A stretch of 64,000 nucleotides of DNA from an uncultured Caryophanales bacterium (lineage in GTDB: Bacteria > Bacillota_I > Bacilli_A > RFN20 > CAG-826), in contig CAMOEI010000003.1 in the NCBI GenBank assembly GCA_946612115.1, positions 81,718 through 145,717 on the forward strand, given 5' to 3'. The notes under the pieces are model-generated. The model did not search any database, was not told the DNA's origin, and worked only from the letters and a program-made list of their open reading frames with translations. This document shows positions 18,196 to 27,339 of this stretch, piece after piece (within the stretch, counting starts at the first letter, position 1; the number at the start of each line of letters is the position of its first letter). The position numbers and the translations under genes were made by a program.

Positions 18196-19941
18196 ATGAA
18201 AAAGACACTATTATCCGGACTTGTTCTTACCTTTTTAGGTTTTATAGCGGTCTCTTGTACATCTAAACAAGAACCTAAACCAATTCCCGCAGTTAAAGTA
18301 TTAACTGGTATTTCAATTACTCAAGATGCTAATCAAAAAGAATTTGATCTCAATAGTGAATTTAATTATGAAGGATTAAAAGTTTCTGCATCTTTTATTA
18401 CTGGAGATGTCTCTAGTAGTGAAGATGTCACAAGCGACATTGTGGTTTCTTCTCCAGATATGAGTAGCAAAGGAGAAAAAGATGCCAATATTTCCTATAC
18501 ATATAATGAAGTAGTTAAAACCACTAGTTATAAGATTACTGTTAATGAAGTAGTTAGTAAAAAAGCAAAGCTAACTGCTTTAGCGGCAGCGCCTAATAAT
18601 TACATCAATTTCTCTGGTGTAACATTAGATCAAGAATATGATGTTGGCAGTGAACTAGTTATCACATTAGATTTAGTTCGTCCTTTAGCGGGGTCTGCCA
18701 CTATTGATCACTATCATTTATTTGTTAATAATACTGAACTATCTTTATCTCAAGTTGGAACAGAACAAAAATTAAAGGCTACTTATGTAGTGGAAGATAA
18801 AGATTTCACTATTTATGGCTTTTATAATGACATGGTGGAAGATCAAAACGGATACACACTTACATTAGATAACCCTTCTACCGATTTAGCGGTCTTTGGA
18901 TTTGATACTTCAAAGAAGTACACGAAGATGTATGGCTTTGTCACTTTAAAAGAAGGCTACACAATGAACGGTATCAAATGGAAATATGAAGGTGAAGAAG
19001 AGTATCGTAATGGAGCGCTTAATAATAATTTTCAACCCACTAATGTTACTCAACTAGCGAATCACCCAGAATTATATACATTTAAAATTAGAGAAACTGG
19101 TAACCAAGCGGTAACTGGAAACGTACATGTCTTATTTGATGTTGTAGAAGAAACTAAATACACGATTACTTATACATACGATAATGAAGAATTAGTTAAT
19201 AAAACTAGTTCAGTTTTACCAAGTGAATCCACTGCAGGTAAAAAGAACTATCTCACTATTGTGACTAAATCAAATAATGACAAATTCGTAGTCAGTAGTG
19301 ATGATATTGAATTAGAAGAAACGTTTAACTATGGCCAATATGGTTTCACTATGCCAAAAAAGAATATTGAAATTCATATCTCATTAACAGAAGCTACATT
19401 AAACATTTCTTGGAATAAACCTGATGGAGTGAGTGCGTTTATTAAAAAAGATGGAGATTATTATTCCTCAACAATTACTAAACTCATCCCAGGAGAAACC
19501 TATCATCTAATGGCGGCTTCCACCCAAAAGGTCATTGATTACGCAAATCTAAATAATGTTAAAGTTGATTTAAATATGACTTCTAAAAGCGATGATGATG
19601 GAAATGTTATTTTTGAAACAACATTCGTTGCCTCTGATATAGGTAGTAATCAGATGAATATTGAAATTGTTTTAACTGATTCATTTATCAATATTTCTTT
19701 AGATTCTTCTTTCTCAGATAATGCGACAATCTCATCTCCAAGATGCAAGATTGGTGTTAATTATCTTGTTAAAGCAACATTTGAAAAAGAAATGACAATT
19801 GTCATTAAAGATAGTGATGGAAATGAAAAGGATATCGAAGTTACCTCTTCTCATAGAGAAACTGAAGGATTCCACGTCTATGAATTCAGTTTTGTTACCC
19901 CATCTTACGATATAACTATTTCCTTTAAGGAGGCTAATTAA
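18196..19941 (+). CDS. secreted lipoprotein with Ig-like N-terminal domain
   Basis: 581 residues from ATG 18196, chosen because TTGAGGT lies just upstream; a TTG start 5 codons earlier is less likely. The signal ends in lipobox AVSC. Residues about 35-120 form an Ig-like module of the same kind as in the preceding lipoprotein (LTGISITQDANQKEFDLNSE...). Several beta-rich domains follow. The protein family is otherwise unknown to me. Its stop overlaps the start of the next lipoprotein by 1 nt (TAATG), so the two are translated together and may act as a pair on the cell surface. Confidence 0.75.
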   Translation: MKKTLLSGLVLTFLGFIAVSCTSKQEPKPIPAVKVLTGISITQDANQKEFDLNSEFNYEGLKVSASFITGDVSSSEDVTSDIVVSSPDMSSKGEKDANISYTYNEVVKTTSYKITVNEVVSKKAKLTALAAAPNNYINFSGVTLDQEYDVGSELVITLDLVRPLAGSATIDHYHLFVNNTELSLSQVGTEQKLKATYVVEDKDFTIYGFYNDMVEDQNGYTLTLDNPSTDLAVFGFDTSKKYTKMYGFVTLKEGYTMNGIKWKYEGEEEYRNGALNNNFQPTNVTQLANHPELYTFKIRETGNQAVTGNVHVLFDVVEETKYTITYTYDNEELVNKTSSVLPSESTAGKKNYLTIVTKSNNDKFVVSSDDIELEETFNYGQYGFTMPKKNIEIHISLTEATLNISWNKPDGVSAFIKKDGDYYSSTITKLIPGETYHLMAASTQKVIDYANLNNVKVDLNMTSKSDDDGNVIFETTFVASDIGSNQMNIEIVLTDSFINISLDSSFSDNATISSPRCKIGVNYLVKATFEKEMTIVIKDSDGNEKDIEVTSSHRETEGFHVYEFSFVTPSYDITISFKEAN

Positions 19942-21479
19942 TGAAAAAGATTTTGTTCTTACCTTTATGCGCATTACTATTAGCGGGGTGTAATTCCTCT
20001 AGTGGTGGTTATTCCAAGCAAAACCTTAAAGAAATTCAAGATTTCATCTCTTCGTTACAATCTCATAACTACACCGCAAAGATGAGTGATGATTACTATT
20101 ATTTTTTAAATGATCATGCTTTTATCACAAAGTTTAAAGATCAAACCGTTGAAGGTGGATATATCAAAAAAGATAATGCTGGAATCTTTGATTATGTCGT
20201 TTCTAATAATGTATTAGAAGTTCAGGGAATGATTTCTTTAGATTCAACTTCTTCTCCTTATGATTATGTCTCTACTCCAGAATATATCGCGAGAATCGAT
20301 AGCAAATATTGGGTTGGCGATAAAGAAAAAGGAGTCGCACATCTAGATTTAAGCAAAATGACTTCTTCAAGAAACAATATCGCTTGGGCTTTTATCATTG
20401 AAAATGAAATCGTCAATAATAACGCAATTAAAGAAGTAACTGCATCTATAGGTAATACAGTAACTTTTAAAGTTAAATATCAAAACAAAGCTAAAAAGAC
20501 TGTTAGTAAATCATTCTCTATTTCTAATGTAGGAACTACTTCAAATAGTTTAGTCACCGATTATGTCACAAGTGGAGATTTCTCCCCTAAAACTGATTGG
20601 ACTAATTATCAAAAACAAATGTTTACTAAATATGAATTGGACACTCCATTTTTCTTTTCAGGGTATACTTTAGGATTATCTTTATCTTTCAGCTATGCTG
20701 AATCATATAAAATCTTAATGGCGTATGACATTATGTCTAGCAAAGCCAAAGAAGATGAATTTAAACAGGAGTTATTAGAAAATCATTATGATATCACTGT
20801 CACTCCTGAAAATATGATTGTCGCGTTAAAGAAAGTTGAAAGCGAAGAAGGAACTTATGGAGATCAAATCCAATTTAAATATCTTTCAGTAGATGAAATT
20901 GATCCTAGAGAAAGAAAAAGTTGTCCAAATGGATATCTACAAGTTGTCTATAATTCTTCTTTATATTATGACGGAAGTACAATCGAGGCCGTTAACTCCA
21001 CAATTGGAACTCAAAACATCCCGCCTGTTAGTGATAGTGAGATGATTGATAAAGTTGCTTTGAGCAATCACACTGAGTTATATAACGAGCAATATAAAGA
21101 AGCAATTAAAGAGGAAGAACCTGAAGAAGATGTTCAAAATGTCATCTTAGGAGCGTATATCGCTAGATTTACTCCAGTAAGTGGTACATCTTTACAAGAT
21201 GTTAATACTTATATCAAAGCATACTTAGCAGGTTTAGACGCATTAGGATGGGTGGACGCTCAAAAAGCGATGAACGATTTAATCGGTGATACTTCAGAAA
21301 TTGAATATCCTAAAGATTTTGATGAAATCAATTATGGTAGAAGAGGGAAGATTGCCAGTGATGAAAATTCAGTAGTCTGGTTAGAATTCTATTCCTATGA
21401 TTATTTAGAAAAAGGGTACTTCGAATTAAACATTGAAATCTTCACTAAATACGGTGTTTCTAAATTATCTAATTTCTAA
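19941..21479 (+). CDS. secreted lipoprotein of unknown function
   Basis: 512 residues with signal and lipobox LAGC (MKKILFLPLCALLLAGC). No known domain is recognised. The middle contains beta-rich segments and an acidic patch (EEEPEEDVQNV near residue 393). The C-terminus is soluble. It is co-translated with the upstream Ig-like lipoprotein, so a shared surface complex is a fair guess. Confidence 0.7.
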   Translation: MKKILFLPLCALLLAGCNSSSGGYSKQNLKEIQDFISSLQSHNYTAKMSDDYYYFLNDHAFITKFKDQTVEGGYIKKDNAGIFDYVVSNNVLEVQGMISLDSTSSPYDYVSTPEYIARIDSKYWVGDKEKGVAHLDLSKMTSSRNNIAWAFIIENEIVNNNAIKEVTASIGNTVTFKVKYQNKAKKTVSKSFSISNVGTTSNSLVTDYVTSGDFSPKTDWTNYQKQMFTKYELDTPFFFSGYTLGLSLSFSYAESYKILMAYDIMSSKAKEDEFKQELLENHYDITVTPENMIVALKKVESEEGTYGDQIQFKYLSVDEIDPRERKSCPNGYLQVVYNSSLYYDGSTIEAVNSTIGTQNIPPVSDSEMIDKVALSNHTELYNEQYKEAIKEEEPEEDVQNVILGAYIARFTPVSGTSLQDVNTYIKAYLAGLDALGWVDAQKAMNDLIGDTSEIEYPKDFDEINYGRRGKIASDENSVVWLEFYSYDYLEKGYFELNIEIFTKYGVSKLSNF

Positions 21480-21500
21480 TTTTTTCATTTCAATTTATTT

Positions 21501-22745
21501 TTAACTCAAAAAATTTTTAAGCGAAATTACATTTATTTGGTAACCATTTTTTTCAATTATCTTATCTTCGTCAAATGTAATAAGTGTCAATTTAAGTTTT
21601 TCTTTACTAGCCTTAGCAAAATTCATCAAGGATTCAATTTCCCTGTCGCTATCGGAATCGTCTAATCGATACGCAACTTGAATTGCGTTTTTTTCTTCTG
21701 GAATATAAAAATCTATTTCTGCTTTATCATTTTTAACATAATAGAGCTTGTCTTTGAATTGCTTATGTAGTTGGATTGCAACGATATTTTCGATTAAAGA
21801 ACTCTTTTTATCGTCGAGGAACAGATTCAAAATACCATTATCAATAAAATAGAATTTTAATTTGCTTTTCTTATCCACAAAGGCCGAATAATAGTTCTCC
21901 AGTGAGAACAAAAGGAAAGCGTCTTCACAATATCCACAGTAATTAATAATAATATCTTTAGATATTTTATAACCAATACCTGTAACAGCATTAGTTAGCC
22001 TGGTATAAGAAACATCTGTTTTTACTGTTTCAGCAATTTTTGAAATAAGAAGCTTTAAACCATTTTCGTTTCTAATCGAATTCCTAACGACGATATCTCC
22101 ATAAAGCACTTTGAGATAAATATTAGACAAATATTCGCGTTTATTCGTAAAATTAATAGACTCAGGAAAGCCACCATTAACAAAATATTGCTCTAAGGCA
22201 TTATTGAATTCAGCAATCTCTTTTGTTGAAATTGGATTTGATTTAACTTTTATCGCTCTTAAGTATTCTTTGAAAGAATATGGATAAACTTCTTTAGTTA
22301 AATATCGACCACCTAAAGTTTTTTCAATATCTTTAGAAAGCATTTTTGCGTTGCTTCCAGTTATATCAACTTTTAATCCCTGGTTAGCAACTCTAATTGC
22401 AAATAATTCCCAGTTATCTATATTTTGAATTTCGTCAAAGAAATAATAATGTTTTTCACCACTCATTTCTTGTGACACAGTAATAATGTCTTCAAAATCG
22501 GAAGAAGAAAAGCCCACTAATCGTTCATCGTCAAAATTTATATATATGATTTGATTCCAACTGACTCCACTAGCAATCAAATCTTGAACTCTTTTATATA
22601 AAATAGTTGATTTACCTGCACGACGAGGACCAACGATAACATAATTGCCATTGGTTTCTAGAAAAATATCTCTATTAACAATAATAGTGTTCCTTATTAC
22701 TTCGTGTTGGTCATATATTACTCTTTTTAAGATATCGTGATTCAT
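21501..22745 (-). CDS. AAA-family ATPase of the DUF4143 type
   Basis: 414 residues. Walker A is GPRRAGKST (about 39-47) and Walker B is HYYFFDEIQN. An arginine-containing segment VDITGSNAKMLSKDI follows, then LGGRYLTKEVYPYSFKEYL, typical of this family of predicted ATP-binding proteins with a C-terminal DUF4143 (nuclease-like) domain. NDKAEIDFYIPEEKNAIQVAY near 350 is the PD-(D/E)xK-like segment seen in these proteins. They are common as scattered accessory genes; function is unknown, with roles in genome defence or toxin-like systems suggested. Two copies of a 17-18 bp repeat lie just upstream. A clear GGAG ribosome site precedes the ATG. Confidence 0.8.
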   Translation of the reverse strand: MNHDILKRVIYDQHEVIRNTIIVNRDIFLETNGNYVIVGPRRAGKSTILYKRVQDLIASGVSWNQIIYINFDDERLVGFSSSDFEDIITVSQEMSGEKHYYFFDEIQNIDNWELFAIRVANQGLKVDITGSNAKMLSKDIEKTLGGRYLTKEVYPYSFKEYLRAIKVKSNPISTKEIAEFNNALEQYFVNGGFPESINFTNKREYLSNIYLKVLYGDIVVRNSIRNENGLKLLISKIAETVKTDVSYTRLTNAVTGIGYKISKDIIINYCGYCEDAFLLFSLENYYSAFVDKKSKLKFYFIDNGILNLFLDDKKSSLIENIVAIQLHKQFKDKLYYVKNDKAEIDFYIPEEKNAIQVAYRLDDSDSDREIESLMNFAKASKEKLKLTLITFDEDKIIEKNGYQINVISLKNFLS

Positions 22746-22757
22746 ACTTATTCTCCT

Positions 22758-22808
22758 ATTTTTGTCGAGTATATTCTACAAAATGTATATATTTTTGTCG
22801 AGTATATT
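22758..22808 (-). promoter_or_regulatory. paired direct repeats in front of the DUF4143 gene
   Basis: ATTTTTGTCGAGTATATT occurs at 22758-22775 and again at 22791-22808, 33 bp apart (about three helical turns). On the transcribed strand each copy holds TATACT, a plausible -10, so the repeats overlap the promoter. They look like operator sites for a regulator. Confidence 0.5.
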
Positions 22809-22862
22809 TGACATTTTTAATATGCTTTGCGATTCAATTACAAAAAAACATCCAAAGGATGT

Positions 22863-23381
22863 TTATTCTATATATGTAACTAAACAAGTTTCTATATCGT
22901 AAATTGCAGATTCAACCACTCCATCATAGTGAGGAAATTTAGATTTAAGATATTCTGCAGTTTTCTTGGCGTTAATCTCACTAGCGGTTTTCTCATCAAC
23001 TTCATTAACAATATTAAGTTTAATTCTATTAAGAATTGGATCTAGATATTTGCCTTTTTCATTATGAATAGAAGCGTGAATCGCTCCACAGTGAGTGTGG
23101 CCTAACACTAAAACATATTTGATGTTTAGATGTTCTATTCCATATTCAATAGAGGCGAGTTCTCCTTCATTTATCACATTACCCGCGGTTCTTATAATAA
23201 ATAATTCGCCTGCGTGTACATGAAAGATTTCTTCAGGAACCACTCTAGAATCGCTACAGCAAATAATTAAAGCGTAAGGAGATTGTCCTTTAGATAATGA
23301 AGAATAGTATTCTTTCTTATCTTTAGATAAACTAGAAACAAATTCTTTATTTCCGTTAATTAATTTAGTTTTGATATCCAT
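22863..23381 (-). CDS. beta-class carbonic anhydrase
   Basis: 172 residues, short for the class. Zinc ligands are visible: Cys in IICCSDSRVVPE with its Asp-Arg dyad, and His and Cys in LVLGHTHCGAI. RTAGNVI is also conserved. It interconverts CO2 and bicarbonate, supplying bicarbonate for biosynthetic carboxylations. The ATG abuts the stop of the GlmU-like gene (1-nt overlap), so it is the last gene of the left origin arm operon. Confidence 0.9.
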   Translation of the reverse strand: MDIKTKLINGNKEFVSSLSKDKKEYYSSLSKGQSPYALIICCSDSRVVPEEIFHVHAGELFIIRTAGNVINEGELASIEYGIEHLNIKYVLVLGHTHCGAIHASIHNEKGKYLDPILNRIKLNIVNEVDEKTASEINAKKTAEYLKSKFPHYDGVVESAIYDIETCLVTYIE

Positions 23382-24388
23382 TATCTTTTTTCAAATGGTC
23401 CGATATGCTCATTATCACCAACAGTGACATTTCTTAATGTTGAGCATTCAATTTCATTATCATGACCAACTTTAACGTTTTCTAAAACGGTGTTAGGACC
23501 GATGAAATTACCTTCTCCAATAACTGAAGAACCTAAAATAGTGGTGTTAGGTCTAATTACTGTATCTTTTCCAATAGATACTTCAGGAGAAATATAGGCA
23601 GTGTCTGGATCTTCAATAGATACACCTTCTAACATTAATCTATGATTAACTCTTTTTCTAATGATTTTAGCAGCATAGCTGAGTTGGAAGCGGTCACTGA
23701 CAGAGAAGATATCAACAGCGTCTTCTAAAACATACGCTTCAGCACGTAAACCGTCTTGATTAAATAATTTCACAAGTTCAGATAAGTAATATTCTTTTTT
23801 AGCGTTTTCTCTAGAGAGTTTTGGTAAATAGCTTTGAAGAATCTTATTATCGATGATATACACTCCAGCGTTAACTTCGTTATATTCTTTTTCTTCAGTG
23901 TTACAATCAGCGTTTTCTCTAATATCTAATAAACGATAAGAACCTTTTTCTCTAATGATTCTTCCATATCCTTTAGGATTTTCTAAAACAGATGTACAAA
24001 TAGTTAAGGCGTTACCGTTTTTCTCATGCTTATGATAAACCTTTTTTAAGGTTTCATAAGTTAATAGTGGGAGTTCTCCTCCAACGATAATGATATCTCC
24101 TTCTTTATCTATAAGTTCTTTTACTTGCATTAAAGCGTGACCAGTACCTAAGGTTTCTTTTTGCCAGACGACTTTAGATTCTTTTTCAACACACTTTTTT
24201 GTGTGTTCTCCTCCATAGCCAACCACTGTATAGATTTCTTTTGGCTCAAAAGGTTTAACCGCATCAATTACATAGTTAATTAATGGTTTACCTAAAATTG
24301 GGTAAGCAACTTTGGAGTGATTTGGGTCTCTAGAATTCATTCTAGAACCTCTACCTGCTCCTAAAACGACAATATATTTATCTTTCAT
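23381..24388 (-). CDS. short GlmU-like UDP-sugar pyrophosphorylase lacking the full acetyltransferase domain
   Basis: 335 residues against about 450 for bifunctional GlmU, which makes UDP-GlcNAc for the cell wall. The N-terminal part has VVLGAGRGSRM, ETLGTGHALMQV and NPKGYGRIIR. Two metal ligands differ from E. coli GlmU: Asp105 (in GDVPL) is Glu105 here (GGELPLL), and Asn227 (VNNR) is Ser231 (VSDRFQL). The left-handed beta-helix begins near 262 but stops after about five turns, so the acetyl-CoA region is missing. Gene order with ispE, rsmA, rnmV and tatD matches the glmU neighbourhood of Bacillus. Either a separate acetyltransferase exists or specificity has shifted. Confidence 0.7.
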   Translation of the reverse strand: MKDKYIVVLGAGRGSRMNSRDPNHSKVAYPILGKPLINYVIDAVKPFEPKEIYTVVGYGGEHTKKCVEKESKVVWQKETLGTGHALMQVKELIDKEGDIIIVGGELPLLTYETLKKVYHKHEKNGNALTICTSVLENPKGYGRIIREKGSYRLLDIRENADCNTEEKEYNEVNAGVYIIDNKILQSYLPKLSRENAKKEYYLSELVKLFNQDGLRAEAYVLEDAVDIFSVSDRFQLSYAAKIIRKRVNHRLMLEGVSIEDPDTAYISPEVSIGKDTVIRPNTTILGSSVIGEGNFIGPNTVLENVKVGHDNEIECSTLRNVTVGDNEHIGPFEKR

Positions 24389-24399
24389 TTTATCTCTCC

Positions 24400-25251
24400 T
24401 TATTTCTTGATGACTTTAGCGATTTCCGCAAAATATTCATCCTCTAATACTTTTCTAGCTTTCTTTAATAAACCGACATCAGTAGATAAGGCAAATACAG
24501 CGCTTCCACTTCCGGTCATAAGAACAATCTTTAATCCTAATTCTTTTAATGTATCTTTGATAGTTTGAATCTCAGGCACTAATGAAATAGCGGCTTCTTC
24601 TAAAGAATTACCAATAAGCTCTGCTAAAAGATCATCATCTCCATTAGCTAAAGCTTCTTTAACTTTATCAATATCGATTTGTTTATACGGCACTTTATCT
24701 GTGATAGCGAAGACTTCTTTAGTGGAGCAACCTGATTTAGGTTTAACAATTAAAACGTAGTAGTTGTTTTTTACTTCAACATTTTCAATTTGTTCTCCGA
24801 TTCCTTTACATCTAGCAGGTTTACAGTTGATAAAGAACGGGATATCCGCTCCTAAAGGAGTGGCGATTTTGATTAATTCTTCATCACTAGCGTTCAGTTT
24901 TAACATTTGATTAACCGCTTTTAATGTGAAGGCCGCATTACTACTTCCTCCACCTAATCCCGCTTGCATTGGAATGACTTTATGAATAAAGACTCTAAAG
25001 CGATCATTAAATTTATATTTCTTTGCTAAAGCGTTAATCGCTGTGCTCACTAAGTTATAATGGATTAATCCATTAGAGAAATCATCAATAGTGACGAAGT
25101 TATCTTCATTTTTTAATTTAGAAATAATTAAAGTATCGTGAAGTTCGATAGGAAGCATAATCCCATCTAGTTCATGATATCCATCTTCTCTTTTTTTAGT
25201 GATTGATAATGATAAATTGATTTTCGCGTAACTTTTAACACTTCTAGCCAT
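24400..25251 (-). CDS. ispE: 4-diphosphocytidyl-2-C-methyl-D-erythritol kinase
   Basis: 283 residues. A GHMP kinase of the non-mevalonate isoprenoid pathway, phosphorylating CDP-methylerythritol. KSYAKINLSLSI (N-terminal motif with catalytic Lys), DGYHELDGIMLPI and PMQAGLGGGSSNAAFTL (ATP loop) are clear, with LMTGSGSAVFAL near the end. Length fits. It lies 2 bp after rsmA in the left-arm operon, as in other Bacilli where ispE follows rsmA. Presence implies that this organism uses the MEP pathway. Confidence 0.95.
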   Translation of the reverse strand: MARSVKSYAKINLSLSITKKREDGYHELDGIMLPIELHDTLIISKLKNEDNFVTIDDFSNGLIHYNLVSTAINALAKKYKFNDRFRVFIHKVIPMQAGLGGGSSNAAFTLKAVNQMLKLNASDEELIKIATPLGADIPFFINCKPARCKGIGEQIENVEVKNNYYVLIVKPKSGCSTKEVFAITDKVPYKQIDIDKVKEALANGDDDLLAELIGNSLEEAAISLVPEIQTIKDTLKELGLKIVLMTGSGSAVFALSTDVGLLKKARKVLEDEYFAEIAKVIKK

Positions 25252-25253
25252 AA

Positions 25254-26063
25254 TTAACTTCTTTCTTTGATGAGTTGATACATTTTTAAATAATCTAAAT
25301 AGGCGATGTTTTCTGGTCTAGTCATTTCATTAATATTAAGAGTCTCTAAAATCGATTTCGTTTTTAGAGAATCATTAAGATAGACCTTAAGATTATTATA
25401 GATTGTTTTTCTTCTATTTATAAATAAGCTTTTACATAGCTTATAGGTTCCTAAGATATCTTCTTCACTGGCTTTTAAGCTTTTGATATAGGTAAACACC
25501 ACTGAAGAACATTTAGGAACTGGATAAAAACTACCAGCTTTAACAACAAACTCTTTTTTAACTTCTCCAAGTAAATGAATCAAAACACTTACTGGTCCAT
25601 AATTTTCTCCACTAAAATCATTAAAGCGATCAAAGGCTTCTAGTTGAATCATTAACACCATCTTTTTAACTTCTTTAGCGTGTAGTAGTAAATAGGTCAC
25701 TAATTCAGTTGTAATGTTATATGGAAGATTACCAATAATCTTATCGTAACTAGAAACATCAACTTTTCTAATATCGTTATAGATGTATTCGATATCTTTA
25801 CCATAAATAGTGCCTAAATAATTAATCATTCTAATATCAATATCACAAACAGAGAGATGTCCTTCTTTTTCATTTAAGTAGTGGGTAAGGCTTCCTAAGC
25901 CTGGTCCAATCTCTAAAACTTCTTCATCTTTTTGAATGTCTAATAGATCCACAATTTTAGAAGAAACACTTGGTTCCACAAGAAAATTTTGGCCATAATC
26001 TTTATCTGGTCTAACATTATTCAAATTGACGATTGGGATGATGTTGTTTCTTGTAATTTCCAT
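25254..26063 (-). CDS. rsmA: 16S rRNA dimethyladenosine transferase
   Basis: 269 residues. RsmA/KsgA dimethylates two adjacent adenines in helix 45 of 16S rRNA. Visible motifs are YGQNFLVEP (family N-terminal), VLEIGPGLGSLTHYL (SAM-binding motif I) and IIGNLPYNITTEL (catalytic NLPY). The start at 26063 is supported by the usual distance to the GQNFL motif. It overlaps the rnmV 3' end by 47 nt. The rnmV-rsmA pair is a standard Bacilli arrangement. Confidence 0.95.
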   Translation of the reverse strand: MEITRNNIIPIVNLNNVRPDKDYGQNFLVEPSVSSKIVDLLDIQKDEEVLEIGPGLGSLTHYLNEKEGHLSVCDIDIRMINYLGTIYGKDIEYIYNDIRKVDVSSYDKIIGNLPYNITTELVTYLLLHAKEVKKMVLMIQLEAFDRFNDFSGENYGPVSVLIHLLGEVKKEFVVKAGSFYPVPKCSSVVFTYIKSLKASEEDILGTYKLCKSLFINRRKTIYNNLKVYLNDSLKTKSILETLNINEMTRPENIAYLDYLKMYQLIKERS

Positions 26064-26571
26064 ATAGTTCTTCTTTGTTAATTCCTAAGATGTTTAATTG
26101 GTTTTCAATACTTTTATTGCTACCTTCTAATAGGTGATATTTTTGGATGATTTCTTCTTTAATTTTGCTTGGGTTTTCATTTAAAGAAATTAATGTGCTT
26201 AATTCATAATCAACGATTTCAAAATCAGTAGAAGTGGAGAATGGTTTTAATAGAGTAGTGATTTCTTCTATTGAGGACTCTGCGACCCCTCTTTTTTTGT
26301 AATTTTTCCTACTAAAACCACTTATTTTTATATTTTTTGCAGTTTTTATTACCGAATTAATCTTATTTCTAATTCTTTCTCCTGCTTCATCATTATCGGT
26401 TAAAACGATGATTTCTTTTTGTTTACTTGCTAGAGATAAAAACTCTAATTTTTCTTTTGAAATATCTAATCCGTTAGTTACAAAAAAATACGCTTTTATA
26501 AACGAAGATAAGAAAGCCTTATCACTTTCTCCTTCAACAACAATAATAGATGGGACAATTAATTTATTCAT
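26017..26571 (-). CDS. rnmV: ribonuclease M5
   Basis: 184 residues from ATG 26571, where ATGAATAA overlaps the tatD stop by 8 nt; a longer in-frame reading has no support. A Toprim domain makes it the 5S rRNA maturase of Gram-positives. IIVVEGESDKAFL and VLTDNDEAGERIRNKI are the Toprim Glu and DxDxxG motifs. A C-terminal RNA/L18-related part follows. It sits between tatD and rsmA as in Bacillus. Confidence 0.93.
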   Translation of the reverse strand: MNKLIVPSIIVVEGESDKAFLSSFIKAYFFVTNGLDISKEKLEFLSLASKQKEIIVLTDNDEAGERIRNKINSVIKTAKNIKISGFSRKNYKKRGVAESSIEEITTLLKPFSTSTDFEIVDYELSTLISLNENPSKIKEEIIQKYHLLEGSNKSIENQLNILGINKEELYGNYKKQHHPNRQFE

Positions 26572-27337
26572 CGATGTTAAATAAGTGACATGTATTTTTA
26601 TAAAGAACATCCTCTAAATGCTTTTTAGACATGTCTTTTAATCGCGCAATTTCCTCTAAGACTAAACAGAGATATTTAGGTTCATTTTTCTCCCCTCGAT
26701 GTGGATGAGGAGTTAAATAAGGACAATCGGTTTCGATAATTAATTTATCTAATGGAACTTCTTCTGCAACCTCTTTTGGAGTTTTCGCATTAGTGAATGT
26801 TACTGGTCCACCTAAGGCGATCATCAAGTTACAAGAGAAGATGTCATTTAGCATTTCCACACTTCCAGAATAGCAGTGCATCACTCCTCCTGAAGTTGGT
26901 TTATGTTCTTTTAGAATTTTTAAACAATCTTCATTACTGTCTCGGTTATGAATAGAGATTGGTAAGCCTAATTTATTCGCATCTAAGATTTGTTTAATAA
27001 ACCATTCTTTTTGTTTTTCTCTTTGAAGAGGGTCTTTGACCCAGTGATAATCTAATCCAATTTCTCCAATCGCTTTGACTTTTGGGTGTCTCGCTAAAGA
27101 TAGGAGTTCTTGATATTGTTCTTCGCTAACTTTATCAATTTCAGTTGGATGCACTCCAATAGCGGCGTAGCACTCTTCATATTTCTCACTTATTTCAATC
27201 GCGAGTTTACTAGATTCATAGTCATATCCAATCACTAGAAAACGTTTAACGCCTGTTTTTTTAGCGTCTTCAATAACTCTATCGATTTCTGGATAGAGAA
27301 TTGGATCATTTAGATGACAATGTGAATCAAATAGCAT
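26564..27337 (-). CDS. TatD family metal-dependent hydrolase/DNase
   Basis: 257 residues of the amidohydrolase fold. Motifs: FDSHCHLND (metal His pair), AAIGVHPTE, AIGEIGLDYHW (Glu ligand), PISIHNRDS, GVMHCYSGS and LIIETDCPYLTP (Asp). Family members act as 3'-5' DNases or in quality control. It starts the tatD-rnmV-rsmA-ispE run. The gene upstream in the operon is a probable toxin-antitoxin insertion. Confidence 0.93.
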   Translation of the reverse strand: MLFDSHCHLNDPILYPEIDRVIEDAKKTGVKRFLVIGYDYESSKLAIEISEKYEECYAAIGVHPTEIDKVSEEQYQELLSLARHPKVKAIGEIGLDYHWVKDPLQREKQKEWFIKQILDANKLGLPISIHNRDSNEDCLKILKEHKPTSGGVMHCYSGSVEMLNDIFSCNLMIALGGPVTFTNAKTPKEVAEEVPLDKLIIETDCPYLTPHPHRGEKNEPKYLCLVLEEIARLKDMSKKHLEDVLYKNTCHLFNIDE

Positions 27338-27339
27338 TT

